Program-made: the position numbers and the translations under genes
From: CAIUPE01 sp046092445
Lineage (GTDB): Bacteria; Pseudomonadota; Alphaproteobacteria; Rhizobiales; Beijerinckiaceae
NCBI GenBank assembly: GCA_046092445.1
Contig: JBJTDR010000106.1
Coordinates: forward strand, 5,495 to 69,494
Length of the DNA stretch: 64,000 bases
Direction of reading: 5' to 3'
In this document: piece by piece, positions 26,414 through 34,157 of the stretch
How positions within the stretch are numbered: position 1 is the first letter of the stretch
Layout: the number at the start of each line of letters is the position of its first letter
Notes under the pieces: model-generated
What the model was told of the DNA's origin: nothing
Seen by the model: only the letters and a program-made list of their open reading frames with translations
Database searches by the model: none

Positions 26414-29041
26414 TTAAACTACGAGATTGACGATCCTGTTGGGGACCACGACGATTTTTTTAACAGACGCTTCACCAACCGCGCTTTTTACGAAATCAAG
26501 CTCCAGCACGGCAGCTTCTACCTGTGGAACGGTCGCTGTTCGGCTTATTGTAAGATCTCCGCGCCGCTTTCCGTTAATCTGCACCGGTATCGTGATGTCG
26601 CTTTCGACGATCAGGGATGGGTCAGCTTTCGGCCATGGTGTTTCCGCGATCAGTTGCGTAAAACCGAGTGTTTTCCAGCATTCCTCCGCCAGATGCGGCA
26701 TCATTGGCGCAATGATTTGCAGCAGGAATACAAGTGCTTCTCGCATAGCAGCGACCCACTCTTCGCTGAGAGGCTTGCCCTTTTTTACCGCAAACTCTGC
26801 CTGCAGAGCGTTTGCAAGCTCATAGGCATGAGCTACACAGCGATTAAACCTTAGCCGCTCGACGTCTTCCTCGGTTCGCAGAACGGCCCTGTGAGCGGCT
26901 TTTCTGATCGTTATGACGGCGTCTACAGCCCCCGCATCATGGGCCCCTGCTGCAGCATTAAAATCGGTGAGGTCATCGACGAGGCGCCAAATCCGCTGAA
27001 CAAACCGCGCGGCACCCTGAACGCCCTCTTCCGTCCAGATAACATCGCGTTCCGGAGGGGAGTCGGACAACATGAACCAACGGGCTGTATCGGCGCCGTA
27101 GGTACTGATGATGTCATCGGGATCAATGGTATTCCGTTTCGATTTCGACATTTTCTCGATCGAACCGATGCTCACTGGTGTATCTGTGCCGAGAAGAAAG
27201 GCTTTTCGATCAGAGCCTTCACTCCGGACCTCCACTTCCGTCGGTGAAACCCAGTTTCCGTCAGTGGTTCGATAGGTCTCGTGAACGACCATACCCTGTG
27301 TAAACAAGCCTGCAAAAGGTTCACGGACGTCCAAATGGCCGACCTTTTTCATGGCACGGGTGAAGAAGCGTGAGTAAAGCAGGTGCAAAATGGCGTGTTC
27401 GATGCCGCCAATATACTGATCAACCGGCAGCCAATGATTGACATGGGCGGGTTGGGTTGGCGCGTTCTCATCCCACGGGTTGGTGAAGCGGGCGAAATAC
27501 CACGAAGAGTCCACGAAAGTGTCCATCGTGTCAGTTTCGCGCCGCGCGGGAGCGTTGCAGGAGGGACAGGTGACATTCTTCCATGTCGGGTGACGATCGA
27601 GCGGGTTGCCGGGCTGGTCAAAAGTGACATCATCCGGCAATTTGACGGGGAGATCGGCGATCGGAACCGGCACAGTGCCGCATTTTTCACAATGAATGAT
27701 CGGAATCGGGCAACCCCAATAGCGCTGACGGGAGATGCCCCAATCGCGGAGTTTGAAATTGATTTTTCGTTTTCCGACGGGGCGGCCATCGAACTGTGCG
27801 AATTCGAGACGTTTTGAGACTTCTTCCTTGGCTTCCGGAATCGTCATGCCGTCGAGAAAGCGTGAATTGATCAGTACGCCGTCGCCATCATATGCTTCGT
27901 AAGTAATTGAAAACGTTGATTTTTCCACGTCGCTAGGGCAAACAACGGGGGTTACGCCGAGGCCGTAGGCGTTGACGAAATCAAGATCGCGCTGGTCGTG
28001 GGCCGGGCAGCCGAAAATGGCCCCGGTGCCATAGTCCATCAGGATGAAGTTTGCGACGTAGACCGGCAAGGTCCATGTCGGGTCCAGCGGATGAATGGCA
28101 CGGATGCCGGTATCGAACCCTTTTTTCTCAGCTTTATCAATGGCTTCTTGGGCAGTGCCGGTGCGACGGCATTCCGCGATAAAGTCTTGAAGTGCCGGAT
28201 TATTGGCGGCTGCCGCTGCGGCGAGCGGGTGATCGGGGGCGATGGCCATGAATTTGGCACCGAACAAGGTGTCGGGGCGGGTTGTGTAAATCTCGAGTTC
28301 GTTCATGCCTTTTGGAGCGGCCGTGGCATCGAGCGCGAAGCGAATCATCAGGCCTTCCGACCGCCCGATCCAGTTGCGCTGCATGAGGCGGACCTTTTCT
28401 GGCCAGCGATCCAAAGTATCAAGCGCATCGTTAAGCTCTTGAGCCATATCGGAAATTTTGAAAAACCACTGGGTCAATTCGCGCTGTTCGACAAGGGCGC
28501 CGGAGCGCCAGCCCCGGCCTTCAATGACCTGCTCGTTTGCGAGAACGGTATGATCAACGGGATCCCAATTGACCTTCGCGGTCTTTCGGGTGACGAGATC
28601 AACTTTCAGGAAATCGAGGAACATGCGCTGCTGATGGCGGTAATAGGAGGGGTCGCAAGTGGCGATTTCGCGTTTCCAGTCGAGCGAGAGGCCCATGGAC
28701 TTCAGCTGGGCGCGCATGGCGGCGATATTGGCGTAGGTCCAGGTGGCCGGGTGGGTCTTGTTGGCCATGGCGGCGTTCTCTGCCGGCATGCCGAACGCAT
28801 CCCATCCCATAGGGTGTAACACATTGAAACCCTTGGCTCTTTTGTATCTTGCGACGACGTCTCCCATGGCGTAATTCCGGACGTGGCCCATGTGGATTCG
28901 GCCGGAGGGGTAGGGGAACATTTCCAGGACGTAGTACTTGGGGCGAGGGTCCTCGTTCGGGGTTTCGAAGAGTTGCTTCTCCTCCCAGATTTTCTGCCAT
29001 TTCTGTTCGGTCGCTCGGGCGTTGTAACGCTCTGATTTCAT
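26414..29041 (-). CDS. leuS: Leucine--tRNA ligase LeuS
   Basis: Class Ia synthetase that charges tRNA-Leu and edits mischarged products. The HIGH motif is HMGH at 50-53 in YPSGRIHMGHVRNY, and KMSKSK lies in the second half, followed by RNTIDPDDI. A CP1 editing domain lies between them, with a Cys pair in HCEKCG and CPSC that may bind zinc. Length is 875 residues, normal. It is divergent from yggS, the common rhizobial neighbour, and reads toward mnmE. Confidence 0.98.
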   Translation of the reverse strand: MKSERYNARATEQKWQKIWEEKQLFETPNEDPRPKYYVLEMFPYPSGRIHMGHVRNYAMGDVVARYKRAKGFNVLHPMGWDAFGMPAENAAMANKTHPATWTYANIAAMRAQLKSMGLSLDWKREIATCDPSYYRHQQRMFLDFLKVDLVTRKTAKVNWDPVDHTVLANEQVIEGRGWRSGALVEQRELTQWFFKISDMAQELNDALDTLDRWPEKVRLMQRNWIGRSEGLMIRFALDATAAPKGMNELEIYTTRPDTLFGAKFMAIAPDHPLAAAAAANNPALQDFIAECRRTGTAQEAIDKAEKKGFDTGIRAIHPLDPTWTLPVYVANFILMDYGTGAIFGCPAHDQRDLDFVNAYGLGVTPVVCPSDVEKSTFSITYEAYDGDGVLINSRFLDGMTIPEAKEEVSKRLEFAQFDGRPVGKRKINFKLRDWGISRQRYWGCPIPIIHCEKCGTVPVPIADLPVKLPDDVTFDQPGNPLDRHPTWKNVTCPSCNAPARRETDTMDTFVDSSWYFARFTNPWDENAPTQPAHVNHWLPVDQYIGGIEHAILHLLYSRFFTRAMKKVGHLDVREPFAGLFTQGMVVHETYRTTDGNWVSPTEVEVRSEGSDRKAFLLGTDTPVSIGSIEKMSKSKRNTIDPDDIISTYGADTARWFMLSDSPPERDVIWTEEGVQGAARFVQRIWRLVDDLTDFNAAAGAHDAGAVDAVITIRKAAHRAVLRTEEDVERLRFNRCVAHAYELANALQAEFAVKKGKPLSEEWVAAMREALVFLLQIIAPMMPHLAEECWKTLGFTQLIAETPWPKADPSLIVESDITIPVQINGKRRGDLTISRTATVPQVEAAVLELDFVKSAVGEASVKKIVVVPNRIVNLVV

Positions 29042-29264
29042 TGGATTATTCTACGGTTTCAGCTCGGGTTGACAGTTTTGGCGCGTGGCTTGTTTGCGCG
29101 ATTCGGATGGACTAGGCCACGATTGTGCCAAATGGTCAATGTTTTGCAGTACCAATTTATATGGTACGGAAAGCGGTAAAACGGCGCTGTTGGACTGGTT
29201 CAACGGCCCCGTTGGACCGGTAAAATTGCCTTGTTGGACCGGAACAGACCCAATTGGAAACAAA
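29042..29264. promoter_or_regulatory. Divergent control region leuS / yggS
   Basis: About 220 bp that should hold both promoters. The yggS-proximal half carries three direct repeats of a 10-mer at exact 22-bp spacing. A T-box leader is not apparent upstream of leuS. Confidence 0.5.
29189..29242 (+). repeat. Three direct repeats GTTGGACYGG at 22-bp period
   Basis: GTTGGACTGG at 29189-29198 and GTTGGACCGG at 29211-29220 and 29233-29242. The spacing is exactly 22 bp twice, about two turns of the helix, so protein binding on one face of the DNA is plausible. The array ends 22 bp before the yggS start codon. Confidence 0.7.
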
Positions 29265-29945
29265 ATGCCCATGCCGACCGCTCAAGATACCCTCCCGGCC
29301 TATCAGAACGTGCTCTCGGCGATCCGCCGCGCGGAAGCGGATGCGGGGCGCGCGGCCCGCTCCGTGACGCTGGTGGCGGTGTCTAAGACAATCGCGGAAG
29401 ACGGCATCCGCCCCGTGCTCGAGGCCGGCCAGCGCGTCTTCGGGGAAAACAGGGTGCAGGAAGCGAAGGCGAAATGGCCCGCCCTCCGCGAGGCGTTTCC
29501 CGGTGTGGAGCTGCACCTGATCGGGCCGTTGCAATCGAACAAGGCGCGGGAGGCGGTCGCGCTGTTCGACGTGATCGAGACGGTGGACCGCCGCTCGCTC
29601 GCGGAAACGCTGGCGGCGGAATTTGCGCGCGGCAGCACACGGCCGAAACTCTATGTCCAGATCAATACCGGCGACGAGCCGCAAAAGGCCGGGGTGAGCC
29701 CGCGCGAGGCGGATGCGTTTCTCGACGCCTGCCGGACAGAATGGGGATTGCCGATTGAAGGCCTGATGTGCATCCCGCCTGCGGAGGACCCGCCCTCCCC
29801 GCATTTCGCGCTGCTGGGGATGATTGCGGCGCGGCACGGCATCACGACGCTGTCGATGGGCATGAGCGGCGACTTTGAGGCCGCCATCCAGATGGGCGCA
29901 ACCCATGTGCGCCTCGGCAGCGCGATTTTCGGGGCGAGGGGGTAG
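29265..29945 (+). CDS. yggS: YggS-family PLP homeostasis protein
   Basis: Pyridoxal-phosphate-binding protein (PLPBP/COG0325) that buffers PLP and affects amino and keto acid balance; no catalytic activity is established for the family. The PLP lysine is Lys41 in VAVSKT. The GENRVQE and HLIGPLQSNK blocks, the LYVQINTGDEPQKAG segment and the C-terminal LSMGMSGDFEAAIQMGATHVRLGSAIFG are all present. The start at MPMPTAQ gives 226 residues; an ATG two codons later is equivalent. A clear terminator follows. Confidence 0.95.
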   Translation: MPMPTAQDTLPAYQNVLSAIRRAEADAGRAARSVTLVAVSKTIAEDGIRPVLEAGQRVFGENRVQEAKAKWPALREAFPGVELHLIGPLQSNKAREAVALFDVIETVDRRSLAETLAAEFARGSTRPKLYVQINTGDEPQKAGVSPREADAFLDACRTEWGLPIEGLMCIPPAEDPPSPHFALLGMIAARHGITTLSMGMSGDFEAAIQMGATHVRLGSAIFGARG

Positions 29946-30036
29946 GGGGGAAGGCGACGAGCAAAAACCGTTGACATTTTGCCTTTGATTTGGGATAATT
30001 CATCAAATGGATTGGGGTCTGTCCCGATCGGCGTCC

Positions 30037-30070
30037 AGCCTCAACGAAAGTTGGGGCTTTTCGCTTTTTA
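30037..30070 (+). terminator. Rho-independent terminator of yggS
   Basis: A 9-bp stem AGCCTCAAC / GTTGGGGCT with a GAAA tetraloop, followed by TTTCGCTTTTT. It serves yggS on the plus strand. The last bases reach into the 3' end of the convergent DUF3800 gene, so the accessory island begins right at this terminator. Confidence 0.88.
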
Positions 30071-30829
30071 GGGGAAGAGTTTGAGTCCAACCGCTGTTTC
30101 GTCAGCCTTCCATATTTTTGTTTTGATTATTTCAAAAGCCCTGTTTGGCTGTGAAGGACGTAAAACGGAAAGTCCGATAGGGCGGGCAATCAGATCCGCA
30201 ATTTGAAGGCCTATTGAGTTTGAGGCCTTTGAGGCTAGCAATAGGTCGAAATTTTTTGTCCCTTCCGCATGACCTTGCAAGATATGCTTACCCATCGCAA
30301 TCTCCTCGAAACAGATTTGCAAATCTCGATCCTCTTTGCCTGCGCCAGCGAGGCGAGGACTTCTGGATTCAGCAACTATATGCGTTGTCAATTCATGCTG
30401 ATTGACGTCCTGCAAAAAGGCCCAAGCGCGTTCGATGCATAAGTAGAGCGCGATGTCATAGGGGTTGACCGGATACCGATAGCGCTTCCCAAGCCTCAGC
30501 TTGTCGATCGCGCAAGCGATCACCGTCATTGGTGCATCGGAGATAATGTCGGATAATTCCGACATGAATTCGGTGGCACGCCTCGAATTTTGCAGAAAGG
30601 AAAAAGCGTTTTCCTTTCTTATTATTTCCTTCTCGTGCAAAATAACTGCGTCATGACCAAACCAGCGGAACTTGAAACGCTGCACCTTGGGAACGATTAT
30701 GTCCGCAAAATCTGTCTTTCGAAAAATACAAAAAGCCAAGACAAACACGGGAAATTCGGGATTGATGTGGGCAAGCCCGTGATTGCCGCTCTCATCGACG
30801 TAGATGATATGATCGCTGAAATTCGGCAT
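30068..30829 (-). CDS. DUF3800 domain protein
   Basis: 253-residue protein with the DUF3800 signature: an N-terminal IIYVDESGNHG strand (acidic pair Asp-Glu near 12-13), a HEKEI segment in the middle and the C-terminal NSIGLQIADLIARPIG. The family is predicted to have an RNase H-like fold with a DE...D-type active site and is frequent in mobile and defence loci; its biochemical role is not established to my knowledge. The ATG chosen follows an AAAGG stretch; a TTG one codon upstream is possible. It lies 110 bp downstream of the GIY-YIG gene on the same strand and may have its own promoter. Confidence 0.85.
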   Translation of the reverse strand: MPNFSDHIIYVDESGNHGLAHINPEFPVFVLAFCIFRKTDFADIIVPKVQRFKFRWFGHDAVILHEKEIIRKENAFSFLQNSRRATEFMSELSDIISDAPMTVIACAIDKLRLGKRYRYPVNPYDIALYLCIERAWAFLQDVNQHELTTHIVAESRSPRLAGAGKEDRDLQICFEEIAMGKHILQGHAEGTKNFDLLLASKASNSIGLQIADLIARPIGLSVLRPSQPNRAFEIIKTKIWKADETAVGLKLFP

Positions 30830-30939
30830 CAACCTTTTTCCACTACGTCACTCTTTTAATTTGTTCAACGACGCTGTCTCGACGCTTACGGAGATGACAC
30901 GCGGCAGAGGATTGAATTTTAATACATAAAATCAGATGT

Positions 30940-31857
30940 TTATGTCACTAATTCCGCAAGAGTTTTTGCCGTTTTTAACTTACTGTAGCTAACATATCGG
31001 GGGCCTTGCATCGCGCCCGACGGAGCCGAACCGAAGGGAATAGCGGTGATTTTTTGAGCAGGACCCTTGAAGATTAGCCGGTATTTGCCGTCCTCTCCGA
31101 ATGGCTCAATTCGAGCAACTTCCGCGACATGGGTAATTGCCGAAACGGGCAGCGATTGATAGGCGGCAATATATTTGATCTTTGGCAACATGCCGCCGCC
31201 GATCCGAATAGCCCACCAAGCGTTTTGCCCAAGAAAGACGTCCTCAAACCCGTCCTTTTTCGCAGGGACGATAATAGTGTTTACTTCATCAACTGCTTTT
31301 GGCCTCGCCGTTACAGGTTGTGTCTCAATTGTCAGTTCAACGATCGCCCTTGGTTTTTCAAACGCCCGCAAGCCTACAAGCGGCAGTACCTGTAAAACCT
31401 CTTTTAGAAAGGCGCGCGTGTCGGCTTTTTCCGCCTCGGACATGCTCGGTTCTTGCGGCGAATTACCGTTTGCAAGATTGCACCGTGCGGCATCTTTCGC
31501 TGCTCTTACCAAGGCGTGTTCAAGCCAAGTGACATGTGCTCTGTTAAGCCCATCGCCATTGGCCGAAAAAGCAACGCCCCATGTCCAAAAATCTTTTTGG
31601 GCATTATGGCTTTCGATACGTGTTCGGACCTCATCGCCCTGACCAATATAAAGCGTTGGCAATTCATCTTCCGGATTGGCATATCCGATCAGAATATAAA
31701 TGCCTGTTCGTCCCATTTCATGACGCTTGCGAACGTCAGGCCATTTTTCGCGAGGAAAAACCACACCGACTCCTGTCCAATTCATCCGGTCGATAATACG
31801 GACGCCATCAGGTTCGCCATCGGGAACGTAAATGCGGATTGTAAATGGATCAGGCAT
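30940..31857 (-). CDS. GIY-YIG nuclease-domain protein with extra C-terminal domain
   Basis: 305 residues. A short N-terminal domain (1-48, IRIYVPDGEPDGVRIIDRMN) precedes a GIY-YIG nuclease domain with GIY at 52-54, YIG at 70-72, Arg80, the metal-binding Glu113 in WLEHAL and Asn in NLANGN (126-131); all expected catalytic positions are present. A linker and an all-beta-looking C-terminal region (about 205-305, with AWWAIRIGGGMLPKIKYIAAYQ and a final QGPRYVSYSKLKTAKTLAEL) may be a nucleic-acid recognition module; this last point is inference. It starts 3 bp after the NDT-like gene, so the two are co-translated. Confidence 0.82.
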   Translation of the reverse strand: MPDPFTIRIYVPDGEPDGVRIIDRMNWTGVGVVFPREKWPDVRKRHEMGRTGIYILIGYANPEDELPTLYIGQGDEVRTRIESHNAQKDFWTWGVAFSANGDGLNRAHVTWLEHALVRAAKDAARCNLANGNSPQEPSMSEAEKADTRAFLKEVLQVLPLVGLRAFEKPRAIVELTIETQPVTARPKAVDEVNTIIVPAKKDGFEDVFLGQNAWWAIRIGGGMLPKIKYIAAYQSLPVSAITHVAEVARIEPFGEDGKYRLIFKGPAQKITAIPFGSAPSGAMQGPRYVSYSKLKTAKTLAELVT

Positions 31858-31860
31858 CGC

Positions 31861-32892
31861 TCAGCGCTCATTTCTGTTTAATCGAAGCGCCGATATACGG
31901 TTAATCAAAGCGTCTTTAAAAGACATTTCGCCATTTAAGCCATCGACACGATGCATATCTTTTTGCCAAACAATTTGGTTGTATTGGCGTAAGTCGAGGT
32001 GAATATGCTCGACGCAATCCTTGCGACAGGTCCATATGATCGGAATACCGAGGCCCATCGCATAGCCCGCCTCGAAATAGACGCCGCCACGCGCTTCAAC
32101 GATTTTCTTTTCGGGTTCTGCTCGTTCTGAAACATTGCACGTAAAATCGACGATTACCAGACTGGCTTTGTTGATTTTTGCGATGATGGCATCATCGATT
32201 TTATCGCTTTGTTCTACCTGATCAATCCTGAACGGAGAATTATATCCGCAGTCAATTAAAGCTGGTTTAATCTGATTTTCGAAAACTTCGTTTAACGACG
32301 GATCAAACCACATTGCGACGAAGGCCTCGTTGCCAATCCTTTTCTTCCTCGATAATTCACCGAGATATTCCCAACCCTTTGCAGTCAATTTAAAGGATTC
32401 CCAATTACCCTGTTCCAGTTTTTTGACGTAACCGGCTTCTTGCATTAGCTCCATGAATTCAATTACCTGGCTCGTTTCGTTGCAAGTTTCAACTCTCGGA
32501 CGATGCTCGATCCACGCAGCGAGTTGTTTATTGCTGGACTCGACCGTCTCCCCGACGCGAGGGTTGAGGCTGTTGACGAATTTAAAGAAATTATCCCTCC
32601 TTTCTGCATAGGTTAAAAATTCGCGTTGTTTTACGGATTTTACTACGTCTGTTCTGATCATAGGCTCTGTATCGCCGCTCAAGCGTTGCTCGATCAGCCA
32701 GGTTGTAAGTTTTGCCTTTAGGTCAGGACCCGCGGTTTTAATTGCTGACTTTGCATTTTCCTTAATTCGAAAGCGACCACCAGCCCGTGGTGAATCTACT
32801 AAAGTATCCCCATTAGGATCGACTTTATTCGGAACACTGGTGGATGTGCCCCATATAGGGCATATGGACGTTTCTGAATCAAAATTTGTCAT
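31861..32892 (-). CDS. NDT-like (nucleoside 2-deoxyribosyltransferase-fold) protein, probable nucleotide glycosidase effector
   Basis: 343 residues in three parts. Residues 1-45 hold CPIWGT and DSPRAGG, resembling a zinc-ribbon-like start with only one obvious cysteine. Residues 55-180 are helical with a winged-helix look (LMQEAGYVKKLEQGNWESFKL). Residues 188-312 form a Rossmann-like domain of the NDT/TIR-like type: NEAFVAMWFDPSL, the LVIVDFT strand, and GGVYFEAGYAMGLGIPIIWT with Glu274 at the position of the NDT catalytic glutamate. Such domains cleave N-glycosidic bonds of nucleosides or NAD-like nucleotides in known relatives; the substrate here is unknown. First gene of the cassette, visibly AT-rich (19-21 G/C per 60 bases in two hand-counted lines). 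Confidence 0.75.
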   Translation of the reverse strand: MTNFDSETSICPIWGTSTSVPNKVDPNGDTLVDSPRAGGRFRIKENAKSAIKTAGPDLKAKLTTWLIEQRLSGDTEPMIRTDVVKSVKQREFLTYAERRDNFFKFVNSLNPRVGETVESSNKQLAAWIEHRPRVETCNETSQVIEFMELMQEAGYVKKLEQGNWESFKLTAKGWEYLGELSRKKRIGNEAFVAMWFDPSLNEVFENQIKPALIDCGYNSPFRIDQVEQSDKIDDAIIAKINKASLVIVDFTCNVSERAEPEKKIVEARGGVYFEAGYAMGLGIPIIWTCRKDCVEHIHLDLRQYNQIVWQKDMHRVDGLNGEMSFKDALINRISALRLNRNER

Positions 32893-33317
32893 GATGAGCG
32901 CGCTTTAAGAATTGCTGGAACCATATAACTCTAATGGATTAATTTACCTTAGGTCAATTTACTAGCGCGCGGCATCGTTGATGCTCCGCAGGAGCCTCGA
33001 TTGCTGCGTCGCCCTGATGCATTCCTTGCTGTGACGGTTGGGTTGCGTCATTGCGAGGTGAGGAGTGGTTCTTGCACGGCAAGAACGAAAAGCGCCAGTG
33101 ACGCTTTTCGAACGATGAACGCGACGCAATCCAGTTGGGGATTGGCGAGGGGTGAGCGGGTTTCGGGCGTGGGAGAGACTTGGCGGGCATTAGCTGGATC
33201 GCTTCGCAAGCTCGCGATGACGGTTGCGAGGGGTGTGCCTCTGGTGGACACGCCTCACTGCGATGACGGGGTGGGCCTCTTCCAATATTCCATTGACGGA
33301 ATATATTTGATTTTGAT
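32893..33317. other. 425-bp non-coding stretch with hairpins and repeat fragments
   Basis: Lies between the divergent NDT-like and higB-like genes and should contain both promoters. The left 80 bp are AT-rich and likely hold the cassette promoter. The rest is GC-rich and built of short inverted repeats, including two adjacent perfect hairpins (annotated separately) and fragments such as GCGTCATTGCGAGG (33046-33059), GCGACGCAATCCAG, and CTGGATCGCTTCGCAAGC...GCGATGACGG. These resemble the dispersed intergenic palindromes common in alphaproteobacteria. No tRNA or credible ORF was seen. Confidence 0.65.
33068..33110. repeat. Two back-to-back perfect hairpins
   Basis: The first is GTTCTTG-cacgg-CAAGAAC (33068-33086), and the second is CGAAAAGCG-7 nt-CGCTTTTCG (33086-33110); they share one base. 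Neither is followed by a T-tract, so they look like repeat-element structure rather than terminators. Confidence 0.7.
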
Positions 33318-33692
33318 ATGAGTGGTGCTCTTATGCCTTGGGACATTGAATATACAGATGAATTCGGAGTGTGGTTGGACGGGCTTTCCGGCGAGGAGCA
33401 GGAGTCTGTTGATGCTTCCGTTCAGCTTTTGGAAGCGCGGGGACCGAATTTGCGCTTTCCGCATTCGAGCGGCGTGAAGGGTTCGAAGCATAGCCATATG
33501 CGTGAGCTCCGCACGCAGCATGACGGGCGGCCATTCCGAACGCTGTATGCGTTTGACCCGCGCCGCCATGTCATTCTTTTGTTGGGGGGCGACAAGACAG
33601 GTGACAAGCGTTGGTATGAGGTGAATGTCCCGATTGCGGATCGGTTATATGATGCGCATCTGGAAGAATTGAAGCGTGAGGGATTGATCTGA
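33318..33692 (+). CDS. HigB/RelE-type toxin
   Basis: 124-residue protein with the RelE/HigB (phage Gp49-like) layout: IEYTDEFGVWLDGLSGEEQESVDASVQLLE at the start, then SSGVKGSKHSHMRELRTQHDGRPFRTLYAFDPRRHVILLLGGDKTG. Known members are ribosome-dependent mRNA interferases. A run of basic residues that could contact mRNA is present. An ATG five codons in (MPWDIEY) is an alternative start. The stop overlaps the antitoxin ATG by one base (TGATG), and toxin-first order is typical of HigBA. Confidence 0.87.
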   Translation: MSGALMPWDIEYTDEFGVWLDGLSGEEQESVDASVQLLEARGPNLRFPHSSGVKGSKHSHMRELRTQHDGRPFRTLYAFDPRRHVILLLGGDKTGDKRWYEVNVPIADRLYDAHLEELKREGLI

Positions 33693-34018
33693 TGGCCAAA
33701 AAATTTGCGGATTTGCGGGCGAAGATGACGCCCGAGGCGCGTGCCCGTTCGGCGGCGAAGGCTCAGGCGCTGTTGGCCGATATGCCGCTTGACGAGCTGC
33801 GGCAGGCGCGAGGTTTATCGCAAAAAATGCTGGCGGATATTTTACACGTGCAACAGCCCGCAATTGCCAAGCTTGAAAAGCGGACGGATATCTATATTTC
33901 GACGCTCCGCAGCCATATTGAGGCGATGGGCGGGCAATTGGATGTGATTGCGCGTTTTCCCGATGGTGCCGTGCGGATTACGACATTTTCGGATTTGGCG
34001 GGCCCGGGAAAAGTGTGA
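33692..34018 (+). CDS. HigA-type XRE antitoxin
   Basis: 108-residue DNA-binding antitoxin partner of the preceding toxin. A helical N-terminus (LRAKMTPEARARSAAKAQALLADM) is followed by an XRE helix-turn-helix (about 34-75, LRQARGLSQKMLADILHVQQPAIAKLEKRTDI) and a beta tail. Expected to neutralise the toxin and repress the operon. The upstream non-coding stretch should hold the operator. Confidence 0.87.
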   Translation: MAKKFADLRAKMTPEARARSAAKAQALLADMPLDELRQARGLSQKMLADILHVQQPAIAKLEKRTDIYISTLRSHIEAMGGQLDVIARFPDGAVRITTFSDLAGPGKV

Positions 34019-34073
34019 CGCCATAGGCGGGGATGCGTTATTGCGATGACGGTTGTTACGGCATGTCGTGGAG

Positions 34074-34092
34074 GGCCGCCACAAGGGCGGCC
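34074..34092. repeat. GGCCGCC / GGCGGCC hairpin within a dispersed-repeat-like element
   Basis: GGCCGCC-acaag-GGCGGCC, set inside GGCATGTCGTGGAG ... CCATGACAGC. The arrangement resembles the intergenic palindromes of rhizobial genomes that read like GTCATGGCC...GGCC...ACGACA. It lies between the convergent higA and HAD genes and could help to terminate both, though no T-tract is present. Confidence 0.6.
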
Positions 34093-34130
34093 ATGACAGC
34101 GGGCGAGGCGCGCGGTCCGGTTTGGGGAGG

Positions 34131-34157
34131 CGTCCGGCGCGGTCCGGCGCGGTCCGG
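34131..34157 (+). repeat. Tandem 10-bp repeat GGTCCGGCGC, about 2.7 copies
   Basis: CGTCCGGCGC, GGTCCGGCGC and GGTCCGG in direct tandem; a further GCGGTCCGG lies at 34112-34120. Short GC-rich tandem array at the 3' end of the HAD gene. Copy number may vary between strains. Confidence 0.75.

Noticed and set aside
30068..34018. CRISPR array or prophage as the nature of the accessory island
   Set aside because: No regularly spaced repeats with spacers, no cas genes and no phage structural, integrase or transposase genes were found.
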